64,000 nucleotides of DNA from Bacteroidales bacterium UBA5536 (GTDB taxonomy: Bacteria > Bacteroidota > Bacteroidia > Bacteroidales > F082): NCBI GenBank assembly GCA_002426795.1, contig DINQ01000020.1:6918-70917 (forward strand). Direction: 5' to 3'. Under the pieces are notes generated by a model. That model was not told the DNA's origin. It saw nothing but the letters and a program-made list of their open reading frames with translations, and did no database searches. The position numbers were made by a program, and so were the translations under genes. Below are positions 25,563 through 34,507 of this stretch, piece by piece; position 1 is the stretch's first letter, and each line of letters opens with the position of its first letter.

Positions 25563-27305
25563 TTAAAGTTGATGAATAAAAGTAATTAGGTTTTCTGATT
25601 TATGAAGTCCAAGGCGCTTCTTTAGCCGGTAACGGGCTACTTCAACGCTTTTGGGTGAAATACTCATGATGGATGCGATTTCCTTGCCTGGCAGGTTGAG
25701 CCTGAGCAAAGCCGCCAACCGTTTCTCGTTGTCGGTAAGTCCCGGAAATGCTGCGTCCAGCTTGAGCAGAAAGTCGTGGTGTATCTGCTCAATATTTCCG
25801 ATAAAATCTTCCTTTTCGCTCTTGAACGACATCCGTTGCCTGATCATCGCATCGAGTTCAGTGAGCCGTTTCAACATCTTGTTTTTATCGGCTGTTTCCC
25901 TGATTTCAGCAATTTCCTTCAGGATGTTATCCAAAAATTCTCGTTGTTCACTCAGATTGAGCGCAACGTCGATGTATTCCTTGCGTTTGCCTTCGAGTTT
26001 GTAGCGGATGTTTTCCTTCTCGGCCTGTATGGCTGCAATTTCGAGATCGTTCATGGTTTTTTGTGCGGTGTACAACTCGTTTTGCTGAAGCAACAGGAGA
26101 TTCTCAGCTTTAAGCCGCCTTTGCTTCTGCAGAAAAACCACATACGATAAAGCGCCTATTGCTATTACAGCCATCACGATCATTCCGGGAACGACAAAGT
26201 CGTACTGAACGGCTGCTGAAGGCAAATTTTGAAAAGGTTGGCTTGCAGCAGCTTTAACAGGATGCAGGGTAACCTGCAGGTTAAACACATTTTGTAGGAA
26301 AAACAATCCAAAATATGTCATGATACCGGCTGTCAGTGGGGTCAGAATCCATCCCAAAGCAATACCGGCTACTGCCCGGCCTTTGATCTCACGCGATCCT
26401 TTCACCATCCCGATGCCAAGCACAGCGCCTATCACAACCTGTGTGCTCGACACAGGAACCAGTGGAATGGCCGGAAGACCAACCGACAAAAGCAAGTTGG
26501 AGAAGGCAATGGATGAAAAAAGAAACAATACCAATGCCTGAGCAAGCACGACAACCAGCGCAGCCTCCGACGAGAGTGACAGTATCCCGTTGCCAACGGT
26601 ATGCATCACGCCCTCGCTGAATGTGAAAATTCCCACGGCAATTGCGACGCCTCCAAGCAGAAACAACAACTGCACACCATCAATGGTGAACAGTCCAAAG
26701 TTGAGCAGGATATCAGGTGCCGCAGAGACAAACACGCCCATAATATTGGCGATATTATTGGCCCCCAGGCTGTAAGCACCAAAAGCACCTGCCAGAATCA
26801 GGCTCACACGAATCACTGCATCCAGCTTGATGACATGGATTCTCGATTTTCGGATGATGAGTGTCAGCAGGCGATAAAGGATAGCCGCAAATAGGGCCCC
26901 AAGGATCGGACTTGCCAACCAGGTATACAATATCTTATATAAGGTGGAGGCATCGAAAGCCTTGCCTGCAAAAAAGGTCCAGGCGATGATAGCACCTACG
27001 ACGGCCTGACTTGTCGAAACGGGTAAGCCCCTGCGCGTCATCAGAAAGACGGTGGCTGCAGCGGCCAGCGAAACCATAAAACCACCTGCCAGCGCATCCA
27101 CCTCACCAAGGGCATTCAGAGTTTCGGCTCCTCCTTTGCCCTGAAAAACAGCACCCAGGATGACACAAATGCTGGCAATCCAGGCGGCACGTTTAAAACT
27201 CAGCATCTTGCTACCAACGGCTGAGCCAAAGATATTGGCAGCGTCGTTGCTGCCGAGTGACCAGCCCAGGAATAATCCACTTGATATAAAGATGAGGAAG
27301 AGCAT
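25563..27305 (-). CDS. PiT-type phosphate transporter fused to coiled coil and LuxR-type DNA-binding domain
   Basis: Residues 1-392 are a PiT permease (H+ or Na+/phosphate symport, inner membrane). It has the repeat motifs GSNDAANIFGSAVGSK near the start and GANNIANIMGVF in the second half, with about ten hydrophobic segments. After the last one (370-392) comes a basic, heptad-rich cytoplasmic coiled coil (about 393-505). A LuxR/GerE-type helix-turn-helix ends the protein (523-580, LTDNEKRLAALLRL, GKEIASIMSISPKSVEVARYRLKKRLGL). That tail is the form found in Bacteroidota TPR-membrane-LuxR one-component regulators, with the sensor replaced by a transporter. The frame is continuous through the junction. 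It lies 17 nt after the DUF47 gene and 4 nt before the porin gene. A permease that reads phosphate flux and controls genes is the obvious model, but it is an inference. Confidence 0.9.
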   Translation of the reverse strand: MLFLIFISSGLFLGWSLGSNDAANIFGSAVGSKMLSFKRAAWIASICVILGAVFQGKGGAETLNALGEVDALAGGFMVSLAAAATVFLMTRRGLPVSTSQAVVGAIIAWTFFAGKAFDASTLYKILYTWLASPILGALFAAILYRLLTLIIRKSRIHVIKLDAVIRVSLILAGAFGAYSLGANNIANIMGVFVSAAPDILLNFGLFTIDGVQLLFLLGGVAIAVGIFTFSEGVMHTVGNGILSLSSEAALVVVLAQALVLFLFSSIAFSNLLLSVGLPAIPLVPVSSTQVVIGAVLGIGMVKGSREIKGRAVAGIALGWILTPLTAGIMTYFGLFFLQNVFNLQVTLHPVKAAASQPFQNLPSAAVQYDFVVPGMIVMAVIAIGALSYVVFLQKQRRLKAENLLLLQQNELYTAQKTMNDLEIAAIQAEKENIRYKLEGKRKEYIDVALNLSEQREFLDNILKEIAEIRETADKNKMLKRLTELDAMIRQRMSFKSEKEDFIGNIEQIHHDFLLKLDAAFPGLTDNEKRLAALLRLNLPGKEIASIMSISPKSVEVARYRLKKRLGLHKSENLITFIHQL

Positions 27306-27322
27306 CTGTGTTTATCGCTGTA

Positions 27323-27970
27323 TTATATGGTGCGCTTGATCGCCATGATCGTGAGCAGATCGGCGGCCCGCTCGGCCGCGTCTGAAATATTTTCAATGTG
27401 CAGCGTAAAGTAGCGCAGGTGAAATTTCTCGCTGAGTTTCAGTCCCGGCATATCCTGAAATACCTTCCGCTTGATACTGTCGGCCAGCTTGTCGGCTTCC
27501 TTTTCGTACAGATAGACACGGTGAATTTTTTCTTTGATGGATTCCGGATCGCGAAAATAGGCCCGGGCGGTTGGAATCACAGTTTCGGCTGCCAATACTG
27601 AAAGCTCGGTAAGCTTGATCATGTCTTTGTGCAATTGGGCCGGGATAAAAGGAATTTCTACATCAAACTGATACAGATTGGTTTTGGTAATGTCGATAAA
27701 GTTGTCGAGTTCTTCAAGTAGCTTCATGATGTCGCCCCTGAGCTGTGGCATGAGCGACTGGGTGTAAAGGATGTTCTCGATCTTGCGTTTGATGATGTCT
27801 GCCTCGGTCTCAAGTGTGGAAAGCGTCTTGAGGTTGTCGGCAAAATTTTCTTTGTTGTCGTTCAGGTAGTTTTTAACACCTTCCTGAAAGATTAAAACAC
27901 CCTGATCTATTTTATCTAAAAACCGTTCGATAAGATCGATCGATTTGTTGGCGTGTTTAAAGTTAAACAT
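27323..27970 (-). CDS. DUF47 (PhoU-like) family protein, probable PiT accessory
   Basis: DUF47 proteins are all-helical, PhoU-related and usually encoded next to PiT permeases, which they are thought to regulate. The product from Met 27970 (MFNFKHANKS) is 215 residues. It shows the heptad pattern with paired E..AD motifs (LETEADIIKRKIENIL and YEKEADKLADSIKRKV), which in PhoU-like proteins bind metal clusters. It ends with HIENISDAAERAADLL. The longer start at 28012 is less likely because the extra residues are unlike the family. It is the first gene of the operon that continues with PiT, porin and LTD lipoprotein. Confidence 0.9.
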   Translation of the reverse strand: MFNFKHANKSIDLIERFLDKIDQGVLIFQEGVKNYLNDNKENFADNLKTLSTLETEADIIKRKIENILYTQSLMPQLRGDIMKLLEELDNFIDITKTNLYQFDVEIPFIPAQLHKDMIKLTELSVLAAETVIPTARAYFRDPESIKEKIHRVYLYEKEADKLADSIKRKVFQDMPGLKLSEKFHLRYFTLHIENISDAAERAADLLTIMAIKRTI

Positions 27971-27999
27971 AGGCCTTTTTGGTTGTTGGTTACGAAATC

Positions 28000-28007
28000 C
28001 AAATTTA
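28000..28007 (-). promoter_or_regulatory. Candidate -7 promoter box of the phosphate operon
   Basis: On the minus strand TAAATTTG is a perfect TAnnTTTG match 30 nt upstream of the DUF47 start. A clear TTTG -33 element is not seen at the right spacing. Confidence 0.35.
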
Positions 28008-28012
28008 ACCAA

Positions 28013-28369
28013 ATATTGATTGGAAAAACATCCAATAATAGTTTACGGAAGACAACAATGTAAAATATGTAGTGTATAAAAGAATTGTAAATAGTTAAAT
28101 ATAAGATAAATAAAAATTGAATGTAGTGATGTGTTTTGAAGCATTAGTAAAACCAGTAAATCATGTAGTGGAACTGTAGTGGTTTTGTTTGCGTTATTTA
28201 GAAACAATCTATAATTAAATTGGCCCACTACAAGTTAATTTTAAATATTCCATGAAGCCTTGTCAGCAAGGAAGTTTGGTTGGTTGTGCTGATTACTATA
28301 ACACTGCAAAAGCAAAAACCGAACAAAACAGTGGCTATGCACAATCTGGCTTTTTTGGCCCAATTTTAT
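28013..28369. other. AT-rich intergenic region
   Basis: Apart from the promoter region for the phosphate operon, I see no gene, hairpin or repeat. It marks the border between the phosphate operon and the accessory hydrolase region. The short motif TGTAGTG recurs three times around 28120-28180 without clear meaning. Confidence 0.4.
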
Positions 28370-28588
28370 TCAGGATTTCGAAGACTTCACCAGCTTCACT
28401 TTTTCACCTTCCCGAACAAACAAATCCTTTCGGTTAAAGCTTCTGCCGTGTACCTGAAAGTCGCAGACCGGCGTGCCATCGTGTCGGGTACAAAGCTGTT
28501 GGTTGTTGATGGCATCTGTGAGCTCAGCAACCGTCATGGAGCTGCCCTTCTGTTCGAGGAGTTGCTGAATCGCTTGTTCGAGTTGCAT
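28370..28588 (-). CDS. Small stand-alone HARE-HTH-like protein
   Basis: The 72-residue product follows the pattern of HARE-HTH winged-helix domains: AIQQLLEQKGSSMTVAELTDAI, then a loop with HDGTPVCDFQVHGRS, then FVREGEKVKLV. The family is usually a fused module in chromatin, restriction and RNA polymerase delta proteins. Here it stands alone. It could bind DNA or a protein partner. It has no obvious operon partner, since the downstream end meets the phosphate operon promoter region and upstream lies a 107-nt gap. Confidence 0.65.
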   Translation of the reverse strand: MQLEQAIQQLLEQKGSSMTVAELTDAINNQQLCTRHDGTPVCDFQVHGRSFNRKDLFVREGEKVKLVKSSKS

Positions 28589-28694
28589 GGTTGGTTTTTT
28601 TTGAATAGGATGTTTTGTGAAAATGTCAATTTAAGCTCCTTAGCTGTTTGGTCTCTTTAGAATATATTAAAGATTGAGTTGTAGCATTGAATGA

Positions 28695-29147
28695 TCAAAG
28701 CACCTTGCCGGCCGCCTTGGCCTGTGCATCCATGGTTCGTCCGATCAGCATGCCAATCACTATTCCGCCAGAAAGCCCCAGCGCGATGCCTAAAGATCGC
28801 TCCCAGGATGACAAAAATACAATCCCAAAAATGATTCCAAACGAGGAGCCTAATCCAACTCCCAGTTTGGTGTAATAGCCTCTTGGGATGATGGATAGCG
28901 TGTCCTTCAGGTATTTTTCAAATTTATTGAATGCTTTTTTAAGGTGTTTTTCTCTGTTCTCTGGGTATTCGTTTAATTTTAAACTGGCAAGTTCTGCTTC
29001 AATGGATTGAGTTTCGCCAGTCGTGAAGGTTCTGCTTTGTAATTCCGTTAAAACATGAAGAAATTTGTCATAAACCTTCTGCTCAGAATTTTTGTTTGTT
29101 TCGGCTGTTAAACCCTTAAAAAAGTCAATGGATTCTTGTAATGTCAT
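28695..29147 (-). CDS. Small membrane-associated protein with glycine-zipper segments
   Basis: No family recognised. The 150-residue product is helical and charged for its first about 95 residues. It then has two hydrophobic, glycine-rich segments separated by SSWERS: VGLGSSFGIIFGIVFL and LGIALGLSGGIVIGMLIG. Such glycine zippers favour helix packing in membranes. There is no signal peptide, so the N-terminal domain should be cytoplasmic. It stands alone between the HARE-HTH gene and the serine hydrolase gene. Confidence 0.65.
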   Translation of the reverse strand: MTLQESIDFFKGLTAETNKNSEQKVYDKFLHVLTELQSRTFTTGETQSIEAELASLKLNEYPENREKHLKKAFNKFEKYLKDTLSIIPRGYYTKLGVGLGSSFGIIFGIVFLSSWERSLGIALGLSGGIVIGMLIGRTMDAQAKAAGKVL

Positions 29148-29309
29148 AGATATTGTTTTTTACTGTTTATTTGTTCAAAACTAAGTGTAATATGTCTGCT
29201 GAGTCATTTCTGAAAATAATTGGCAATCTGAATGAAGTCAAGTCCGACAAAAGAATCGTTTAAACTTTTTGAATGATGATAATTCTTTTCAGCCAGTTTA
29301 TCTACATTT

Positions 29310-30350
29310 TTAGGAGCTCCTTTTCCTTTTCACAATTTTGACAATACGGTTATAGACAATTTCGGCCAAATTCCAATCATATCCATTAAAGTTGGTGGTA
29401 TTATTAAACTGAATAACAACTGCATCAATGTCTTTGTGGTATTCAGCAATGCTCTGATAGCCAGGAAGCAGACCTGTGTGTTTGTAAACGTAAATGGAGG
29501 AATAGATTTCCTGTTCACCTTCCTTAAACACCGAACCATCATTTAAGGCACGTAAAAATATCCCTACATCCTCTGCGGTTGCTATCATTAACCCTGTATT
29601 GACATACTTAAAATCCTGGTCAGAACCCACATAATAGCCACTCATCACATCGTCAATATTCACTTCATCGAGCGAACCGAAAGTGTGTTTCAGCCCAAGT
29701 GGGATCAAAATTTCCTCTTTGATGTATTGCTGATGGGGATAGCCCAGGGTTTTATCAATGAGGTCCTCAATCAACATATAATTGGTATTCGAATAGCCAT
29801 AATCTTCGCCGGGTTCAAAGTCAGCAGGTAAATCCAGCGCGTATTCAAGTGTTTCCTGTCTGTTTTTTGGCGGTTTTATCCAATAATCAGGATGGTCCAC
29901 AAAGTTGGGGATTCCACTCCTGTGTTGCACCATCATGCGCAAGGTTATTTTATCAGAATTTTCAATTCTTCCGGCCAGTTCCGGAAAATACTCAGCGAGT
30001 GTCTTGTCCAATGACAAGCGCCCCGCTTTGACTAATTTTGTGGTAGCCACAGCAATATAGAGTTTGGTAATGCTGGCTATTTTAAATAAAGCCTGTGGGT
30101 AGGCAGGGATTTTTTTTTCGCGGTCGTGCCAGCCGGCGGCATAAAACTCCGGTGCCTTACCAGCCTGATCCACGTAAACAATCATCCCATCAAAGCCGTG
30201 CTTGATTCCTTCATCCAGTTGTTCCTGAACCGTATCGGGCAATGGTAAAATCCATGCTTTTACCAAAATCCAGGGCACAAAGTACAGTGAGCCTATACTT
30301 GCCAGAATAAATAAGATTCGGAGAATTTGTTTTATTTTTTTCTTAGTCAT
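29310..30350 (-). CDS. Serine hydrolase, beta-lactamase class C fold
   Basis: The 346-residue product has a basic N-terminus and one hydrophobic segment (ILRILFILASIGSLYFVPWILV), acting as signal or anchor. The catalytic SxxK is SITK, the YxN motif is YSN in GYSNTNY, and HTGLLPGY occupies the third-motif position. The family includes esterases, D-aminopeptidases and penicillin-binding-like enzymes, so beta-lactamase activity should not be assumed. It is the first of several secreted hydrolases on the minus strand in the 29-40 kb stretch. Confidence 0.82.
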   Translation of the reverse strand: MTKKKIKQILRILFILASIGSLYFVPWILVKAWILPLPDTVQEQLDEGIKHGFDGMIVYVDQAGKAPEFYAAGWHDREKKIPAYPQALFKIASITKLYIAVATTKLVKAGRLSLDKTLAEYFPELAGRIENSDKITLRMMVQHRSGIPNFVDHPDYWIKPPKNRQETLEYALDLPADFEPGEDYGYSNTNYMLIEDLIDKTLGYPHQQYIKEEILIPLGLKHTFGSLDEVNIDDVMSGYYVGSDQDFKYVNTGLMIATAEDVGIFLRALNDGSVFKEGEQEIYSSIYVYKHTGLLPGYQSIAEYHKDIDAVVIQFNNTTNFNGYDWNLAEIVYNRIVKIVKRKRSS

Positions 30351-30439
30351 AGTTGTATATTTATTTGCGTTATTCAGCTTTGTTGGAAAGTTGCTGATCG
30401 TTAAAAGTACCCTTTTATGTCAAAATTGTCAATTTTAGC

Positions 30440-31258
30440 CTATCCAAAGGGCGAGCCAACTACATGAAAAACAAGATCAAAGGCAATATGCGATGCCATA
30501 GCAATCAGCAATCCGCGTTTCCAAAAAATCCACCCGAAGGTTGAACCTGTAATTAAATTGCCAATCATTGTTACGCCTATCGTAAAGGGTGTTAATTCCA
30601 CAAAATTCTTTGATAGCGGAAGGTGCATGAGACCAAAAAACAAGGCGGAAATGACAATGCCTGTCCATACGATGTTGTTGGATGGCTTTTCTATTTTTTT
30701 CGAAAATTGAATGAGTGCGATGATGAACGACATGAGCCCTAACCTAAACATGATCTCTTCAGTGATTCCGGCAGAAAGCGAAACAAGGGCATAAAAGGGT
30801 TTTGATGGCCGCGAAAGCCTTTCCTGAACCGGGTAAAACCCTTTTTGCAGTTCAAACAGTCCCAATAAAAGCAAAGCAACAACAATTGCCAAAAGAATAC
30901 TCGACCAAACAGCTTTGCTGCTGATTACTGGACAAATTGGTTTTTTCGAGAAAATGCGCGCAATTAGTGGTGCACCAAGGTTTGCTCTTGAAGAAATCCA
31001 TAAGCCAATAAAAACGATTATAGCTCCTAAAATTAAACTGCTTATCACAACTTTAACTGTATCGCCCAGAACAGATTCGTTGAGTTTTACAGCAATATTG
31101 CCTGCTTCTATGTTCAGTCTTTTAACTTCTCTGCTAAAAGGAATATTCAGTATTGAACCTAAGACAAACAGGGCTAACACACTTATGGCAATCTGCCAGC
31201 GGTATTTTTTCTTTTCTGCTTTGTCATGTTTGATTGAGGATAAAAAAAGTGGGTTCAT
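30440..31258 (-). CDS. CPBP family intramembrane glutamic protease
   Basis: The 272-residue integral membrane protein has about seven hydrophobic segments and the three family motifs in order: EEIMFR (EExxxR), FFGLMH (FxxxH) and HIAFD (HxxxD). CPBP (Abi/Rce1-like) proteases cut within or next to the membrane. In bacteria some modify peptides or give immunity to bacteriocins. No peptide substrate gene is evident nearby. It is preceded by a 180-nt spacer and followed by a serine hydrolase. Confidence 0.85.
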   Translation of the reverse strand: MNPLFLSSIKHDKAEKKKYRWQIAISVLALFVLGSILNIPFSREVKRLNIEAGNIAVKLNESVLGDTVKVVISSLILGAIIVFIGLWISSRANLGAPLIARIFSKKPICPVISSKAVWSSILLAIVVALLLLGLFELQKGFYPVQERLSRPSKPFYALVSLSAGITEEIMFRLGLMSFIIALIQFSKKIEKPSNNIVWTGIVISALFFGLMHLPLSKNFVELTPFTIGVTMIGNLITGSTFGWIFWKRGLLIAMASHIAFDLVFHVVGSPFG

Positions 31259-31452
31259 ATGATTCCTTTTGTGAAGTGCATTTGGAGAGGTGCAATGATA
31301 AGATTTAAACTGCCAATTCGTGTATTAATTTACTTCTGGTATTTTAGCGGTTCCGGTTGTATCTACAATTCGAATAAAATGGATTTCACTGCAAATCAGA
31401 CCATCCCAAAAAGGGTGCAAGCCCTGTGGTTGGAACAATGTGTCCTGATCGC

Positions 31453-33705
31453 TTATTGATTCCATACAGGTATAAAAATCTTACTTCCAGCCATAATTTT
31501 TAATGTCAATGGAACCTGAGCATCTACAATTGATTCGCTGCTCACATCTTTTCCGGTGCCATAGTTTATTTGAGCGGAAGCGTTTTTATTCCCGTTTATA
31601 ATGGCGACTAGCCGACTTCCTTTCGGTATTTTTTTGCAAATAATATGCGTGTTGTCAAAACGGATGTGTGTCAATTTATTCGGAATTACTAATTCTCTTT
31701 CTTCACTGTTCTTTGCATAGCTTGCTCTACCTATATAATTGCTCAGTTGAAAATATTTTCCATCAGCCGTTAATTCAAACAAGTTGACAGAAAAATCAAA
31801 ATCCAGTTTATTGATTGTTACATACAAGTCGCCCGCAAAAGAACCACTCATTATCGCTTCGCTTTTTAGTGGTTTCCCCATAAAAACAAGTCCATCATTT
31901 AAGTTAATACTGTCTTTGATAATCGGCCAGGGGTAATAGTCTTCATTGTACATCTTTGTTCTGTCGGAAAGATCTATATCTAGAATTGCAGATGTACCTG
32001 CTTCGGGCTCGTTCATCAATTCATAATGATTGTCAGCTTTGGTTGTACCCAGGTAAAAAACAAGCGAATCATTGCTCATTTCTGTGAGATTCGGCTTACT
32101 CAGCCAGGTATTATCTCCCATAACCTGAAAGTTTACCTTGTCTTTAAGTATCGAAGGCTTTTCGCCACCTTTAAAGATGTAATCAAACCAATCATATGCA
32201 AGCCCTTGTCTAATATTAACTTGTGCCGTGTCATCAATTTGATACCCCCGCAAATTGGCATCCGACGCAAATTGTGCACCCCAATGGTCATAAGGCCCAA
32301 TGAGTAAATAATGATCTGCTTTGGGATTGTACTTTAAATGCTCTGAATAGTAATATATGGCACCTCCTTGTGAGTCGTCATAATATCCTGTAGTAGTTAA
32401 AATGGGGATGTCAATATGAGAAAAATCATACTGATATGGAATCATGTTTTGCCAATAGCTGTCGAATGAGGGATGACTGATCCATTCCTGAAAAAGAGGC
32501 CTGGAGGTTCCTTCTAGGCTATCCATTTTATTGAAAGCCTTACCCGAAACGAACCATTTATTTTCGAGATCATTCCACATTTTGTAATCAGAATTTGCAG
32601 CTTCATCTAAATACTTATTGCTGGTAGCATATTGAATCCACTTGTAGGGAAAATTAAAGAAGACATTATTTTCCATCGGATAGTTAACTCCCGGGGCAAT
32701 AGATACTGATGGAATGATGGTTTTCAATGCCGGATGTACCTTTTCTTTCATGCATGCCCATTGCGTAAAACCATCATAACTTCCACCATACATGCCCACT
32801 TTGTGATTGCTCCAGTCTTGTTTGCTGATCCAGTCAATAACAGCGTAAACATCTTTATATTCGTGTTTAAGTGGATCAACAGCATCCTTACTAAGTCGTT
32901 TTCCTCTTGAATTTGCTACAACGCCAACATAACCTTTTGATGCTGCTAATACAGCCTGATCATAATTTGAGGCATCTGTATAAATCGTAAAAAGTAAAAT
33001 AGCAGGCATTGGTTCTGCATTTTTTTTCCTGGCGGTAATAACAGATAATTCGGCTCCGTCTTGGGGCGAAACGATGACTTCTTCTCTTAGAATATACCTG
33101 CTGTGCTCGTCTTCTTCCAATTGCCTGAAAACTATAGCTTCAGTGAGTGTGTACACACGGAACAGGAAATAAGATTTTAATAAGACTAAGGCTTGATCAG
33201 GAGTTAAAGTCGAACCAGAAATCTTGTTATAGTTGGTCTCAAAAGCATTTTTGAATTGTGCCACAGCATCGTAAGTTGTGAAAACAATTTTTGCTGTGTA
33301 GGCTTGTTCATCATTACATTTTGCTATGTAAGCACTAAAAACTGCCTTGTATGCTGCACCAAATGTTTCCCCATATTCAGATTGCATTATTTTCGCTTTT
33401 GCAAATAGTTCATACGGCATAAAGTTCGGGTGCCCATTATTCAATGCTGAATTTTTTCTCAACGACTCAATCGTATGTATTGAAGCCTCATAGTCACCGG
33501 CGAGCAATTCAATCCTGAAACGGTCATTTGCTGCAATTTTCAGAACTCCAGTTTTGCTTTGCTGTTGCATGTTTATGGCTAGCTTCTGCATTTCATTGGC
33601 CACTGATACAATGTCTGATAGCGCTGCTTTTTCAATTTTTAGCTCCTGACCATTGGTGTATTGGACGATAAGCACAAAAATCAGTAAAGTCAGTGGTTTA
33701 TTCAT
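31453..33705 (-). CDS. CocE/NonD family alpha/beta hydrolase (X-Pro dipeptidyl-peptidase-like)
   Basis: The 750-residue protein has a signal peptide (MNKPLTLLIFVLIVQYTNG). A helical N-terminal domain (about 20-200) lacks a known match. Then comes the S15/CocE alpha/beta-hydrolase core with nucleophile elbow GGSYDGF, a cap, and a C-terminal jelly-roll (about 560-750). Asp and His of the triad should lie in TTTGYYDDSQGG and IGPYDHWG. Relatives cleave acyl esters or X-Pro dipeptides. It is 9 nt downstream of a small lipoprotein gene, so they probably form one transcript. The product should be periplasmic or exported. Confidence 0.85.
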   Translation of the reverse strand: MNKPLTLLIFVLIVQYTNGQELKIEKAALSDIVSVANEMQKLAINMQQQSKTGVLKIAANDRFRIELLAGDYEASIHTIESLRKNSALNNGHPNFMPYELFAKAKIMQSEYGETFGAAYKAVFSAYIAKCNDEQAYTAKIVFTTYDAVAQFKNAFETNYNKISGSTLTPDQALVLLKSYFLFRVYTLTEAIVFRQLEEDEHSRYILREEVIVSPQDGAELSVITARKKNAEPMPAILLFTIYTDASNYDQAVLAASKGYVGVVANSRGKRLSKDAVDPLKHEYKDVYAVIDWISKQDWSNHKVGMYGGSYDGFTQWACMKEKVHPALKTIIPSVSIAPGVNYPMENNVFFNFPYKWIQYATSNKYLDEAANSDYKMWNDLENKWFVSGKAFNKMDSLEGTSRPLFQEWISHPSFDSYWQNMIPYQYDFSHIDIPILTTTGYYDDSQGGAIYYYSEHLKYNPKADHYLLIGPYDHWGAQFASDANLRGYQIDDTAQVNIRQGLAYDWFDYIFKGGEKPSILKDKVNFQVMGDNTWLSKPNLTEMSNDSLVFYLGTTKADNHYELMNEPEAGTSAILDIDLSDRTKMYNEDYYPWPIIKDSINLNDGLVFMGKPLKSEAIMSGSFAGDLYVTINKLDFDFSVNLFELTADGKYFQLSNYIGRASYAKNSEERELVIPNKLTHIRFDNTHIICKKIPKGSRLVAIINGNKNASAQINYGTGKDVSSESIVDAQVPLTLKIMAGSKIFIPVWNQ

Positions 33706-33714
33706 GTTCTTATT

Positions 33715-34305
33715 TTATTGAGTGCTTGTGTAGTCAATTAACTCGTTTACATAGATGCCATAGCCGTCATCATTTACATGTTTTATATAGGTTTTTAAGG
33801 CCGGCGCATAATACCAGTCATCTTTCATTTCACCATTGAAACCCCTTGAGTTGACAATGGTTCCTCTGTACTCAATTTTATAAGCCATAAATTTTCCGGC
33901 AGCTACAGTTACTTCTTCAAAAGAGACCACCTCTGCATCTTGACTTGTGGTTCCGGTAGTACCTTCATCGTTTCCCCAATTAGACTCGTATTTCCACTTT
34001 TTACCAACTTTTAGGGGCCAATCGCGGAAAGGTGTACTGCTGTTTTGATTTAATGTGCTTGAAATCAGAACGGTATCGACGCCATTCCAAAACCCCAAAG
34101 TGCCATTAAATTCTACTACTTCTTGAAAATCTTCGCCTTCGGCCTGGATTTCCCCTTCTACGGAGCGTTGCCATTTCCAGGTCCATTTTTCACCAATTTT
34201 AAAATCATTTACGGTAGGTTCGTCAGTAAAAGAAGGTTTTGAAACGTTGGTGCAAGCACTCAACATGATCAAAGTTATTAAATAAATTACAGCGTGTTTT
34301 TTCAT
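33715..34305 (-). CDS. Lipoprotein of unknown function, about 196 residues
   Basis: From the Met at 34305 the product has an SPII signal with lipobox LSAC. The mature part is a beta-rich domain with repeated Trp (IGEKWTWKWQ, VGKKWKYESNW), similar in pattern to TapB/DUF3108-like lipid-binding beta barrels. I cannot name a family. It precedes the CocE hydrolase by 9 nt and may help that enzyme or its substrate at the envelope. The upstream start at 34341 is too far from the hydrophobic core. Confidence 0.65.
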   Translation of the reverse strand: MKKHAVIYLITLIMLSACTNVSKPSFTDEPTVNDFKIGEKWTWKWQRSVEGEIQAEGEDFQEVVEFNGTLGFWNGVDTVLISSTLNQNSSTPFRDWPLKVGKKWKYESNWGNDEGTTGTTSQDAEVVSFEEVTVAAGKFMAYKIEYRGTIVNSRGFNGEMKDDWYYAPALKTYIKHVNDDGYGIYVNELIDYTSTQ

Positions 34306-34507
34306 GTGTATAATTTTATTATTTATTAGTGTATCAGTCACTCCTGAAAGCTATCTGGAGCCCCTAAATGAACATTCACAATTAGTATTTTTTTTTAGCT
34401 GGTTCATTTTATCATTATCCTGTACTTCAAAATACGATGAGTAATGTCTATAAGGTCACAACCCAAAACATGCAAGCATGCATGATAATTGTTTTTGCTT
34501 TAACAGG

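Noticed and set aside
29310..30350. Annotation as a beta-lactamase resistance gene
   Set aside because: The class C fold motifs are shared by many esterases and peptidases. Nothing in the sequence points to antibiotic hydrolysis.
31259..31459. 66-codon plus-strand frame beside the CPBP protease gene
   Set aside because: No family features, no plausible promoter, and it overlaps the likely upstream region of the minus-strand protease gene.
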